The position numbers and the translations under genes were made by a program. A stretch of DNA of 64,000 bases from Euryarchaeota archaeon RBG_13_57_23 (GTDB lineage: Archaea; Thermoplasmatota; Thermoplasmata; UBA10834), in contig MGVW01000035.1 in assembly GCA_001800675.1 (NCBI GenBank), positions 7,960-71,959 of the forward strand. Reading direction: 5' to 3'. Positions 23,653-33,700 of this stretch are shown one piece after another (the stretch's first letter is position 1; the number at the start of each line of letters is the position of its first letter). A model generated the notes under the pieces. It was not told the DNA's origin and made no database searches. It saw nothing but the letters and a program-made list of their open reading frames with translations.

Positions 23653-24963
23653 TTAGTGTTCACCGTGGTCAGGTCTGACCGGCTCCACGGACGCTTTGCT
23701 CGTTGTCGGCTGAGGTTTGCGTGTCTCAGCGACATACACCGCGATGATCCCAGTAGCAATCGCGAGCATGGCAGTGCATAGTATGATGGGCGCCTCAGGG
23801 CTGATGGCTTCGTAGAGGAATCCGAGCATGACGAATCCGACTATGTTTCCTGTCCCCTGAAACATGTGATACGCTCCCACGACCCTGCCTCGTTCCTCCT
23901 CAAGCATTATGTCCGCAAGCATCGCCCCGACTGCAGGGTTTGATATGGAGCCTCCTATGTCGGAAATCACCACAATGAGTACAACCTGCCAGAAATCCGT
24001 CACGACAAGGTTGAGGGACAAGCCGAACGCCATGATTATTCCGCCGATGATCATGTTGGGCCGTCGCCCGATTTTATCCGCAATCGCGCCGGCCGGGATG
24101 GTGCCGAGCATCATGGCGAGCATGCCCACGGAGAGTGCAATGCCGATTTGCGCTGTATCGAGTCCGAGCTCGTCATCCCAGTAGAGCAGCAGCCCTAGGT
24201 TCCACAGACCCTGGACGACGCCCATGACGGTCCCTCTCACGGTCACGGCGTAGAGTGACCTGTTGTGGGACGCGTTTCTCTTCCATGATTGGAACATGGA
24301 GAACATGCTTGGCTTCTTCTCCGAAAGGACAATCTTCGGCGCACGAATCTGAAGTGTCAAGAGCGCGCAAACGAAGGCGAGTATTGCTGCGAAGTAGAAC
24401 GGGGAATTGAGGCCGAACTCGGAAGCGAGTATGCCCCCTAGGCCTGGACCGCCCATTGCCCCTAGGAGTTCGGCCGTGCCTTCCGCGCCCATCGCGACCC
24501 CTCGTTTGCTCTCCGGGACTATGTCAGCTGTGAGGGCAAAGGCGGCGGGTGTCGCGAGCGCCGCACCTAGTCCTTCGAGGAATCTGAGCACTGCGAATTG
24601 ATAGGCATCGGTGATGAACGCCATCAGAAGCGTCGTCAGGGAGAATATCAGCACGCCCGCGACGATCATCTGCTTTCTGCCGATCTTGTCCGCCCAGTAT
24701 CCTGCGGGGATCATGAAAATGACCATGGACACGGCGAACAGCGCGTACGCCAAACCCATGAACGACGCGGACATATGCAGCCTGTCCTCGGCAAGCCTCG
24801 GCATTATTGGCCCTAGGATCCCGAACCCGAGACCTATCACTGCCAGAGATAGCAACAAGATCGTGAAGTCGCGAGAGATGCGAAGAGGGTTGATCCGGTC
24901 TCCCTTTCCCTTCTGGACTTCTGGAGCGGACATGGACTTCCCGGCAGTATCAGCGGCGGTCAT
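23653..24963 (-). CDS. Major facilitator superfamily transporter
   Basis: This 436-residue, twelve-segment protein has the loop 2-3 motif GYWADKIGRKQMIVAG and its repeat AGAIADKIGRRPNMIIGG, characteristic of MFS multidrug or sugar antiporters. The substrate is unknown. The N-terminal 30 residues are cytoplasmic. It lies 58 nt upstream of pheT in the same direction, but pheT has its own TATA box. Confidence 0.85.
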   Translation of the reverse strand: MTAADTAGKSMSAPEVQKGKGDRINPLRISRDFTILLLSLAVIGLGFGILGPIMPRLAEDRLHMSASFMGLAYALFAVSMVIFMIPAGYWADKIGRKQMIVAGVLIFSLTTLLMAFITDAYQFAVLRFLEGLGAALATPAAFALTADIVPESKRGVAMGAEGTAELLGAMGGPGLGGILASEFGLNSPFYFAAILAFVCALLTLQIRAPKIVLSEKKPSMFSMFQSWKRNASHNRSLYAVTVRGTVMGVVQGLWNLGLLLYWDDELGLDTAQIGIALSVGMLAMMLGTIPAGAIADKIGRRPNMIIGGIIMAFGLSLNLVVTDFWQVVLIVVISDIGGSISNPAVGAMLADIMLEEERGRVVGAYHMFQGTGNIVGFVMLGFLYEAISPEAPIILCTAMLAIATGIIAVYVAETRKPQPTTSKASVEPVRPDHGEH

Positions 24964-25107
24964 TGTGGTTCTCCTAGATGGTCATTATTGACTAACTCAT
25001 GGCCACTTTGCAGCCCCCGAGTACAGGAGGCAAAAATATAAGCCTAACCATGGGGAATCCAGAAGACAAGCGGTACCACGGTCTCTTCCAGCGCATGGTG
25101 GCGAAAG

Positions 25108-26067
25108 ATGATCAAAGAGAAAGTCAAAACCGGAATCCCGGGACTTGACCAGATGCTGGACGGCGGGCTACTCCAAGGACGCACATACGTCATCTCGGGG
25201 ACTTCTGGATCTGGCAAAACTACACTGGCGATGCAGTTCCTTCTCGAGGGCGCCAGGAACGGGGAGAGAGTACTCTACATGGCAATCGACGAGCCCCCGA
25301 ACGAAGTCAAGAGCAACATGAAATCGTTCGATTGGGACATCTCCAGGGTACAGGTTTTCGATGCGACGCCCGATGTAATGAGCTATGATAAGACACCTGT
25401 CAGGGATGTGTCGACTGAGCGAAAGGTCGTCTACTTCCAGAGCATCGGCGAGAACATCAGGAAGACCTCCGAGAGAAGCCCTGTCGACATGACCGTCAAC
25501 ACAATCCAAGAGCTCCTGAAACAGGAGATGAAGGTCGCGAGGTATACGAGAATCGCAGTGGATTCCCTCACATCGATGAGGTACTTCTACATCAAGACGA
25601 GCGAGGAGAACGCGACCTTGATGAGCTTCCTCCGACTGCTCTCCGACATAGGAGTGACATGCCTGGTCACTATACAGCTTCCAGAGATATCCAAACCGGA
25701 CGTTGAAGCGCACGTCGCTAGGGGAGAGATCAGACTGCACAAGTGGTTCGATGGCCGCGGGTTAATGCGCGGGGTGACCATAGAGAAGTACAGGGGTTCG
25801 GCTCACGACAATGAGTTGAGACAGCTGCGGATAGGCCCGCAGGGGATAGTCGTCAAGGCACCGTCACTTGAGAAACCTGACGGGCAGCCAGCAATCGACG
25901 CGGGGCCCGCTGTCGCCGAATCTGCAGCGCCAAGCGAACCTCCTCCGCCTCCGGACGAAGAGCTTCTCCCTGCCCCGCCAGCTCCTCCGCAACCTTCAAG
26001 TCCTCCGGATTCAGGCGGCAGTCTTCAAGAGCCGCCCAAACCTAGCGATGGGGGTGAGGGCACGTGA
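25108..26067 (+). CDS. KaiC-like RecA-superfamily ATPase with proline-rich tail (1 of 2)
   Basis: This encodes 319 residues. Residues 1-255 form a single KaiC/RAD55-type domain: TGIPGLDQMLDGGLLQGRTYVISG, Walker A GTSGSGKTTLA, catalytic DEPPNE, Walker B IAVDSLTSMR, and the C-terminal hallmark RGEIRLHKWFDGRGLMRGVTIEKYRGS. Residues about 258-319 are a Pro/Ser/Asp-rich disordered tail absent from its partner. A TATA box (AAATATAAG) lies near 25037. These ATPases often act in signalling or motility, but no partner is visible. It overlaps the next gene by 4 nt. Confidence 0.85.
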   Translation: MIKEKVKTGIPGLDQMLDGGLLQGRTYVISGTSGSGKTTLAMQFLLEGARNGERVLYMAIDEPPNEVKSNMKSFDWDISRVQVFDATPDVMSYDKTPVRDVSTERKVVYFQSIGENIRKTSERSPVDMTVNTIQELLKQEMKVARYTRIAVDSLTSMRYFYIKTSEENATLMSFLRLLSDIGVTCLVTIQLPEISKPDVEAHVARGEIRLHKWFDGRGLMRGVTIEKYRGSAHDNELRQLRIGPQGIVVKAPSLEKPDGQPAIDAGPAVAESAAPSEPPPPPDEELLPAPPAPPQPSSPPDSGGSLQEPPKPSDGGEGT

Positions 26068-26894
26068 GCGACGAGCACGGGCCCAGAGTGAGCACGGGCA
26101 TCCCCGGATTGGACGAAATGCTTCAGGGAGGACTGATCCGGAGCAGGCCTTACGTGGTCTCGGGGACCACGGGCAGCGGCAAGACGACGCTTGCAATCCA
26201 GTATTTGCACAATGGCGTGAAGAACGGCGAACGGTCTCTTCTGGTGGCCATCGACGAACCTCCTGCGGAGATCAGGGAGAACATGAGGGCGCTAGGGTGG
26301 GATATCGGGAAGATCAGGATCCTAGATGCGCATCCCGCGGCGAGACAGTACAGCAAACGAGTATCGCTTGTCGAAGTAGCGGCGCAACGGAGCGTGGCCA
26401 CACTCAGAGAGGCGGGCCCGAGTGAGAAGACCGACCAGCTGAAGAAAGCTGCACCCGATATCTCAATCCAGTCTCTCCAGCTGATGCTTAAGCAAGAACT
26501 TCAGGAAACCAGGTACTCCCGAGTTGTGATTGATTCTCTCACATCCTTGAAGAAGCTGTCCGAGACAATGGAGGATACCAACTCGAGCGTCATGTCCCTC
26601 CTGAGGTTCCTTTCAGAATCGAATGTAACGACCTTGATAGTCACGGATCTGCCGGATCCGACAGTGCTGGAACCCGAGATATTCATCTGTAGAGGCGAGA
26701 TCAGGCTTCACAAGCGCATGGTCGGCAGTAGGCTCGACAGGTGGGTCACCGTTGAGAAGTTCAGGGGCTCATCTCACGATATCATGCCAAGGAGCATGAC
26801 CATAACGGAAAAGGGCATCACGGTCGATCACAAGAAGAAGATACCGAGAGCGTCCTTGAAGGTGCTCCAGGCCTTCACGCAGTTTGCCAGGTGA
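26064..26894 (+). CDS. KaiC-like RecA-superfamily ATPase (2 of 2)
   Basis: This 276-residue paralogue of the preceding gene has Walker A GTTGSGKTTLA, DEPPAE, Walker B VVIDSLTSLK and the C-terminal RGEIRLHKRMVGSRLDRWVTVEKFRGS. Its GTG start lies within the GTGA that ends the first gene, so translation is coupled and a hetero-oligomer is plausible. It has a longer insert (about residues 95-135) and no proline tail. Confidence 0.85.
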   Translation: MSDEHGPRVSTGIPGLDEMLQGGLIRSRPYVVSGTTGSGKTTLAIQYLHNGVKNGERSLLVAIDEPPAEIRENMRALGWDIGKIRILDAHPAARQYSKRVSLVEVAAQRSVATLREAGPSEKTDQLKKAAPDISIQSLQLMLKQELQETRYSRVVIDSLTSLKKLSETMEDTNSSVMSLLRFLSESNVTTLIVTDLPDPTVLEPEIFICRGEIRLHKRMVGSRLDRWVTVEKFRGSSHDIMPRSMTITEKGITVDHKKKIPRASLKVLQAFTQFAR

Positions 26895-26951
26895 CCGCAG
26901 GTACTAGCATCAGCTTATTCTACCGAAAAGCCGTTCAGGACCAGAGTTACC

Positions 26952-28022
26952 ATGGTGAGGAAGGAAACGCTCCCGCTCATCGAAGCATCCGGGAAGCCAT
27001 ATGATTTCGGGAAGGGTGTTGGCAAGAAGTGCGCCTCGAGGGCGGTCACATATCGGAAAAGCATCTCAGACTCAATCATGCACTCGACTGGAATGAACTG
27101 GAAGGCTGCAGTCGAACAGGCCAAGCTATTCCTGCCCTATGCGGAGGATTTCTATCCCGACTACGTTGAGGAGATCAGAGGATACGCAGATGGGGCGAGG
27201 ATGCCATTTGAAGAGGCTTTCGCCCTGACATGCCACGAGCTGTTGTTTCCATCGGGCTTCAAGGGCTGCACAGACATCGCGGTCAACATGGACGTGACTG
27301 CGGAGGGCAAAGTAATCGCAGCGCATAACGAGGACTGGTCGAGTGACGCGGTTGCGACCGTGGTACTTCTTCATGGCAAGCCATCGGGGAAGCCCGAGTT
27401 CTTCGTCACCTCGTACGCCGGTCTGGTGCCATCCTGCGGCATGAACAGCGCAGGCATAAGCCTCACGGGAAACGCGTTGGAACCCAACGACTCAAGGCTG
27501 GGGATACCGAAGGTGTTCCCAGTCCGAAAGGTGATGGAGGCCAAACGAATAGGCCAGGCACTGGCCTCCGCGATGCCTGGAGAACGCGCATCCAGCTACA
27601 ACAACATCCTCTCCGATAAGAGCGGGGAGATATACTCATTGGAGGGCTCCGCCACGGACTGCGCTTGGCTGTATGCCGCAGACGGCTATCTGGTGCACAC
27701 GAACCACTACACCTCCCCGAGGATGCAGAAGTATGAATCGAGCCCAAACGAGATCGCCTGTTCAATCTTCAGATACAACAGGGCGACGCGACTTATCGAG
27801 GACCAACTCGGAAGCGTCACGGTCGAATCGCTGAAGGCTATTCTGAGGGACCACGTGAACAAGCCCTGTTCGGTCTGCAGGCACGCTGACCCCAACGTAC
27901 ACCCGCTAGATGTCTCTGAGACTATTTTCTCGGTAATCTACGACCTGACCAAGCTGGAGGCGCATGTGCTCAAGGGCAAGCCCTGCTCCGCGGAGTATGC
28001 CAGATTCTCGTTGCGCGGATGA
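26952..28022 (+). CDS. C45-family peptidase / acyl-CoA:6-APA acyltransferase-like Ntn hydrolase
   Basis: This encodes 356 residues. The N-terminal nucleophile motif GFKGCTDIAVN places the catalytic cysteine at residue 106, where C45 enzymes self-cleave before Cys. NEDWSS and SYAGLVPSCGMNSAGISLTGNAL follow as the usual oxyanion and substrate regions. Relatives hydrolyse amide bonds in penicillins, carcinine or beta-alanyl amines. The start is the ATG at 26952. It follows the KaiC-like pair by 57 nt but may not be functionally linked. Confidence 0.78.
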   Translation: MVRKETLPLIEASGKPYDFGKGVGKKCASRAVTYRKSISDSIMHSTGMNWKAAVEQAKLFLPYAEDFYPDYVEEIRGYADGARMPFEEAFALTCHELLFPSGFKGCTDIAVNMDVTAEGKVIAAHNEDWSSDAVATVVLLHGKPSGKPEFFVTSYAGLVPSCGMNSAGISLTGNALEPNDSRLGIPKVFPVRKVMEAKRIGQALASAMPGERASSYNNILSDKSGEIYSLEGSATDCAWLYAADGYLVHTNHYTSPRMQKYESSPNEIACSIFRYNRATRLIEDQLGSVTVESLKAILRDHVNKPCSVCRHADPNVHPLDVSETIFSVIYDLTKLEAHVLKGKPCSAEYARFSLRG

Positions 28023-28083
28023 GCTCGAGAGCCATCAGGGAAAGTATTTAATCCACATCGCTGTATTGCGCAAGAGCCTCAAC

Positions 28084-28158
28084 GGGCCCATAGCTTAGCA
28101 TGGTTGGAGCACCCGGCTGATAACCGGGAGGTCACCGGTCCGAATCCGGTTGGGCCCA
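28084..28158 (+). tRNA. tRNA-Ile(GAU)
   Basis: The acceptor arms GGGCCCA/TGGGCCC pair, with discriminator A at 28158. The anticodon stem CCCGG/CCGGG has the loop CTGATAA, giving GAT. The T-arm is ACCGG-TCCGAAT-CCGGT. No intron and no encoded CCA. A TATA-like GTATTTAATCC about 35 nt upstream fits an archaeal tRNA promoter. Confidence 0.95.
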
Positions 28159-28243
28159 CTCCTTTTCCTCTCGGTTTCCCAGGGCTTCTTGCCACCTGAG
28201 CGCATCGAAAGGTACGATAACAGGAACGACATACACCCTATCC

Positions 28244-28642
28244 ATGGACGAGACTGATCTCAAGATCCTCAACCTGCTTCGGCAGAATTCGAGGACGAAG
28301 AATACGGAGATAGCCAGACAGGTCAGTCTCACCGAGAGGGCGGTCAGGGCCAGGATTGAGAAGCTCGTTCGGGAAGGTATTATCAAGCGTTTCACTGTGG
28401 AAACCTCTCCAGTTGGTGTGGAAGGCCTCGTACTCATAGGAACGAACGTGGGCAGGACCACCTCCGTCAAGGAGAAGGCGCGGCAGATGTCGGACAGTGT
28501 TTTCGAGTGCACTGGTGAGTACGATGTGGCGGTCAGGCTGCGTGCGGACTCTCTCGACGAGCTGAACAAGAGGGTCGACGAACTCAGATCGTTCCCGGGC
28601 GTGGTTCGAACATCAACCCTCATCAAGCTCGTCGAGGGCTGA
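28244..28642 (+). CDS. Lrp/AsnC-family transcriptional regulator
   Basis: This encodes 132 residues. An N-terminal winged helix (LKILNLLRQNSRTKNTEIARQVSLTERAVRARIEKLVREGII) is followed by a RAM/ACT-like effector domain (about 66-132). Lrp proteins bind DNA as dimers or octamers and respond to amino acids. It lies 85 nt after tRNA-Ile. Whether it controls ilv or lysine genes here is unknown. Confidence 0.9.
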   Translation: MDETDLKILNLLRQNSRTKNTEIARQVSLTERAVRARIEKLVREGIIKRFTVETSPVGVEGLVLIGTNVGRTTSVKEKARQMSDSVFECTGEYDVAVRLRADSLDELNKRVDELRSFPGVVRTSTLIKLVEG

Positions 28643-28751
28643 ACCGCTTTTCGCGGAGCCGGACAAGGCGAGTGCCAGGCGTTCTCAGCAATGAGAAATC
28701 ATGAGGAAAGGTTAATACTCCCCAGTGGACATACTAATGGTAAGTGACTCC

Positions 28752-29270
28752 ATGGACTTGATGGAGGCCATCAAGACTAGGCGGAGCATTCGAAGGTTCA
28801 AGGAGATACCTGTACCCGAATCGCTCCTGAAAGACGTACTGAACGCATCGAGGTCGGCCCCCTCGGCAGACAACGCCCAACCTTGGAAGTTCGTCATAGT
28901 ACGGGACGAGCAGACAAAGGTCAAACTAGCCGCCGCGTGCAACGGTCAGAAGTTCATCGCCCAGGCACCCATAGTCGTGGTCGCGTGCGGTATACCCGAC
29001 GAGGCTTTCCAGACCGTTGGCGGGTACATGAGCAGCCACGTGATCGATGTGTCCATAGCAATAGACCATTTGACCCTCGCGGCTCATGCGCTTGGCCTAG
29101 GGACCTGCTGGATAGCATGGTTCAAAGAAGACAAGGTCAGGGAGGTCGTGGGCATACCGGAAGACGTCAGGGTCGTCGCCCTGACCCCGCTAGGATACCC
29201 CGCGGAAACGCCAGAACGCACCCCGAGGAAGAGCCTCGAAGAGCTTGTGGTGTACGACAGATATCAATAA
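28752..29270 (+). CDS. Nitroreductase-family FMN protein
   Basis: This encodes 173 residues from the ATG at 28752 (MDLMEAIKTRRSIRRFKEI, the usual opening of the family). A GTG at 28725 is possible, but the TATA box GGTTAATAC near 28714 predicts transcription from about 28739. FMN-binding parts are RRSIRRF, SAPSADNAQPWKF and the C-terminal ALTPLGYPAETPERTPRKS. Such proteins reduce nitro, quinone or flavin substrates with NAD(P)H. Confidence 0.87.
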   Translation: MDLMEAIKTRRSIRRFKEIPVPESLLKDVLNASRSAPSADNAQPWKFVIVRDEQTKVKLAAACNGQKFIAQAPIVVVACGIPDEAFQTVGGYMSSHVIDVSIAIDHLTLAAHALGLGTCWIAWFKEDKVREVVGIPEDVRVVALTPLGYPAETPERTPRKSLEELVVYDRYQ

Positions 29271-29351
29271 GTCAACTCAGCTCGCTGACATTCACGGATC
29301 CAGCCAATCTCGGAGGCGCGTCCCCCGAGCCCCGGAAAAGGAGAGATGTGA

Positions 29352-30650
29352 TTGGCATCAAAGGGACTGACACGGACAGGAGAAGCGTACTGCCTCTCCT
29401 GCCACCAGATGGTCGACAGGGACGCCACCAAATGCCAGGGGTGCCTGTCAGAGCTCACATCGGAGGTAAAGGCCTTCCCTTGCCCGAAATGTAAAACCGT
29501 CATAGCCCTCGGTGTATCCGAGTGTCCGACTTGCGGTCTCCGGTTCAAGGTCAAGACTATCAGACCGCGAGAAACCGCAGAGGACGATCAGTTCCTGGTC
29601 AAATTGATCGAGTGGGGAAGAGACGGGGCTGACAAGGGCACGGAGGAGACGGTCAGCCCGGCAACACCATCCTCTACTGGGACATCGCAAGCTGAGGTGC
29701 CGGTGCAGACTCCGGCGCCCAAGGCGGAGCCATCCGATATCACAAGGCTCGCGCTGCTCAAGGACAGCATCAAGGACCTCATGGCCAACCGCTCCCAGAT
29801 GCTGGAACGCATGGAGAGGCGCATCGAAGAAGAGAAAGCCAGGTTGGCCAAGATCGCCGTCATGGACGAGAGCACTACTGACGCTTCACATGTCGAGGCT
29901 GAGATAGTATCACTCGCCGACGAGATGGCCGACATAACGATGCTTCAGGCCCACATGGAGGCGCTCTCAGATGAGGTCTCTTCGCTGTTAGATTCAGTGG
30001 ACATAGGCGATGAGGCGAAGCAGCGGGGCCTCGCAGCGCGCGCCCTCAAGAAGAAGCTCGAGGCCAAGGAGAAAGAGGTCGAAGAGCTCAGGTCAAAGGA
30101 AGAGCAGCTGGTCAAGCGCGAGGAGATGGTTGACCGCAAGATCCACGCCTACGCTCAGAAGAAGAAGGAGCTGGACGATCGTGAGAGCGAGCTCCAGTCC
30201 AAGCTGTCCGAGCTCGAGAACGAGAGGGCCAGACTCCAAAACCTGCACTCGGAGGCGGTCGGCGCCAGCACCGAGGTCGAACGGGAACGGGCCAATGAGG
30301 AGTGGAAGGAGGAACAGAAAGGATTGAACCAGCGCCTCCTTGGAATGAAGGTGTCAATCACCGCGCACAGGCTTGGAAAGGACGCGGCAGAGGCGGATAT
30401 GAGGAGCTTGGAGACCGACCTGGACGCAACGATCGCCAAGCTGGAGGAACAGATCGGGGCTCTGATCAGCGAGAAGGTAGACCTTCAGGCAAAGATGCAG
30501 GAAGCCACGGTCGTCGATGAGGATCTCAAGAAGCTTCTCAAGGTCCTGGACCAGATGCTTGGCCAGTTGCCCGAGGAGGCCATCGAGAAGTTCTCGAAGT
30601 CTGACGATTTCACCGTCTACGAACGCATCCTTGACAAGTTCAAAATCTGA
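29352..30650 (+). CDS. Double zinc-ribbon coiled-coil protein
   Basis: This encodes 432 residues from a TTG start preceded by GGAGAGA. Two CxxC...CxxC zinc ribbons lie at C14/C17/C28/C31 and C44/C47/C58/C61. A Pro/Thr-rich linker (about 100-130) follows, then long coiled coil from about 135 to 400 (KKKLEAKEKEVEELRSKEEQ). The last 30 residues (LPEEAIEKFSKSDDFTVYERILDKFKI) look like a small helical cap. It lies 93 nt upstream of the giant DUF835 coiled-coil gene. Both have similar charged coils and may act together, though each could have its own promoter. Confidence 0.72.
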   Translation: MASKGLTRTGEAYCLSCHQMVDRDATKCQGCLSELTSEVKAFPCPKCKTVIALGVSECPTCGLRFKVKTIRPRETAEDDQFLVKLIEWGRDGADKGTEETVSPATPSSTGTSQAEVPVQTPAPKAEPSDITRLALLKDSIKDLMANRSQMLERMERRIEEEKARLAKIAVMDESTTDASHVEAEIVSLADEMADITMLQAHMEALSDEVSSLLDSVDIGDEAKQRGLAARALKKKLEAKEKEVEELRSKEEQLVKREEMVDRKIHAYAQKKKELDDRESELQSKLSELENERARLQNLHSEAVGASTEVERERANEEWKEEQKGLNQRLLGMKVSITAHRLGKDAAEADMRSLETDLDATIAKLEEQIGALISEKVDLQAKMQEATVVDEDLKKLLKVLDQMLGQLPEEAIEKFSKSDDFTVYERILDKFKI

Positions 30651-30743
30651 TGAGCCATTCGATTAAGACCATATATTACCAGACTAATACAATACAGAAA
30701 ACCCCCCCCAAACTTCACCCTTCAGACATGGAGCCCGGCTAGC

Positions 30744-33700
30744 ATGGGTCTCAGAGACAAAGCGAGAGAGAGCGTTTCCAAGCCAGTCAGCCCTGCTGCT
30801 GGCGAGACTGAGACAGATCCACCGACCAAGCCGCCATTGCAGGCGCCCCTCGACGCGGTGCCCGCCCCACAGCCGGGAGCCCTTGAGCCTTCGGTAACGT
30901 ATCTGGTCGCGGGAGAGAAGCCGGATCTCGCCTATTCGCTCTTCATGACCGCCTCCGCGCAGGGCATGCGGGGCCTAGTCGTTTCTCGGACGTACCCGAA
31001 GAACCTGCGGAAGGCACTGGACCTGCGAGACGCCCCGGTCTACTGGCTCACCAATGCGGTGAGCGACGAGGCGATCGGCCCTAAGGACTTGGAGCGGCTG
31101 TCGCTGGTAATCAAGAGATTCCTCGATGAGGGCGGCGGCCAGCTGGTTCTGATCGACTCGCTCGAGTATGTCATCACGAACAACAAGTTCGTGAGCGTGC
31201 TGCGGCTCGTGGAGACGATCAGAGACCTGATCGCGATTCATAAGGCTGTTGGCATAATTGCTCTGAAGTCGTCGACGCTTGAGGCATCAAAGCTGGCATC
31301 CATCCAGAGAGAGCTCGAGGTGTACTCCGCTGACAAGAGTGTTTCAGCTCCGTCTGTTCCACGCCCTCCTGCGGAAAGCCCTGTCATTGCCGAGCTCAAG
31401 CAGGACGAGCTTATGCTTGAGGCCGAACGGCTGGAGCAGCAAAAGAAGACGGTTGCGGCCGCAGCCGACAAGGTTGCCAAGGACGCCCAGAGGCTCTCGC
31501 TCGAAAGACAGGAGCTTGAGAAGGAGCGCGCCGAGGTAAGGAACACCTTGGTCCGGGTTCGTCAGACAAGGAAGGAACTCGAAGATTTCCGCATAAAGCT
31601 CACGAAAGAGGAGGCCGAGTTGACCTCCAGGGTCAGGAGTAAGTTGACCAAGGAGATGCAGGGACTCGACTCGAAGAAGGCCACGCTCGAGATGATGGAG
31701 AAGGAGATCGAGTCGAGGTACCAACAGCTCGACAGGATCGTGAGCCTCAAGACAGAGCAAAGGCTCTACGAGGTTCAGGGGGAGAAGAAGCGGCTCGAGG
31801 CTGAGAGACAGAAGCTGTCCGAGATGATGTCTCAGCTAGAGGCGGACCATACGAATCTCGAAGAACGCATCAACGAGATTCAGCAGAAGGAAATCACGCT
31901 TCAGAAATCGTCCGAGGAGGCAAGGGAGCGCGAGAAAAGGCTCCAGGAGAGGGAGCACGCCATCGCCTTGGACAAGGTGGAATTCGAGAAGCTAAGGGCC
32001 GCAGTGGACACTGAGAAGCAAGAACTGGAACAACGTCGAAAGGGTCTGGAGGACGAGTTCGCCCGGGCCCAGGCGGAAGCCGCGAGGCTCAATTCCGATG
32101 TGACGCAGAGGGAGGAAGCCGTCACCAAGATCACTCGGGAGCTGGACATGCTCAAGTCCAAGCTCGTCGCACAGGAGCAGATGTTGAGCGACCGGGACAG
32201 GTCCGTAGGAACGCGCTTGCAGGACATCGAGAAGCGTGAGAAAGCCCTGGCGACGCTCGAGACGGAGGCGAAGCAGCTCTTCGAGAAAGCAACGATGCTC
32301 GACCAAGCCGCTAGAACGAAGGAAGAGCACCTGACGAAGGACCGGGAGAATCTTCAAACGGATATCGACAACCTTCGGACGGAGCTCAGCAAGCGTTTGT
32401 CAGATGTGCAGAAGCGCGAGGAAAAGCTGCGCGCGGATGAGGACCGTCTCTCCAAGGAATCGGACTCAAGGAACAAGGCACTCAAGGACCTCGAAGACCA
32501 GATGAAGGAACAGAGCGCGAGCATGGCGAAGCTGAGGGAGGCGCTCGATCAACGTGAGGCCGCCATGAAGCAGGCCGAGAGCGACATCGCTGCGGTCCGG
32601 AAGGAGGCTGAGGAGTTCGCCGCATCCGTGAACGACGAGCGAACGGCACTCGACAAGGAGATCCAGGCAGCGAGGCAGAAGGTCATAGAGGAGAGGAATT
32701 CCTTCGAGCAGGACAAGCTCGCATTCGAGAACGAGCGCAACGATGCCGAGCGCCAAATCTCTGAGGCGCAGAAGGAGATAGATGACAAGCTAGGGAAGGT
32801 CGAGGAAGAGCGCAAGGAGATGGATGAGAAGGTGCTCGCCATCGAGGAGATGCGCACCATCCTCAACCAACGCGCGAACGACGTCGCCTCGTCTGAGCTG
32901 AGGATGGCGGAGGAGCGGGTCACTATCGATTCCATGAGGCGCGAGATGACCCGAAAGGCCGAGGAGATAGAGTCTCTCGAGCGGGACTTCACTTTGAAGC
33001 AACAGAACCTGCAAGGGTCCGCAGAGCTTGTCCAGAAATCCAAGGCCCAGGTTGATGAGAAGGAGCGGGTGTTGAGGGAACAGCTCCTGGTGACCGAGAA
33101 CGAGCGCACGGAGCTGGAGAGCAAGCGAGCATCATTGGACACCGAAGAGGCGGAGTTCCAGAAGTCGAAGGCAGAGGTAGAGGAACTCCAGGAGCAAATC
33201 ACAACTCAAAGGATCGAGCTGGAAGAATGGAATAAACAGCTCGACGAGATATCCGATTCACTCGATTCAAGAAAGAATGAGATCGCGGCCAAAGAAGCGG
33301 CCGTAAGATCAGTCGTTGACGAGAACACAAGGGCTAGGGAACAGCTCGCTGCGGAGAAGCAGAGGTTGGAGGAGGATTTCAACTCCAAGTTCTCCGAGCT
33401 GGAGCAGAGGCGTAATGCGCTGGAGGCGGAGTCTGCGTCGCTCGCGACCGTCAGGAACAAGATGACGGTTACCGAGCAGGAGGCCGGCAAGAGGGAAGAG
33501 AAACAGGTCGCGATGCAGAATGCGCTAGCGGAGCGCGAACAGAAGATTTCGGATACGGAGACGGCTGTCCAGACTGCGAAGAAGGCCATCGCGGAACAGG
33601 CTGAAATCATACGGGCGGACCGACAATCGGCGGAACAGCAGAAGGCCGAGATGGCCAAGGGCTGGGAAACGCTCCAGAAAGAGCGGGACACAGTCCAACA

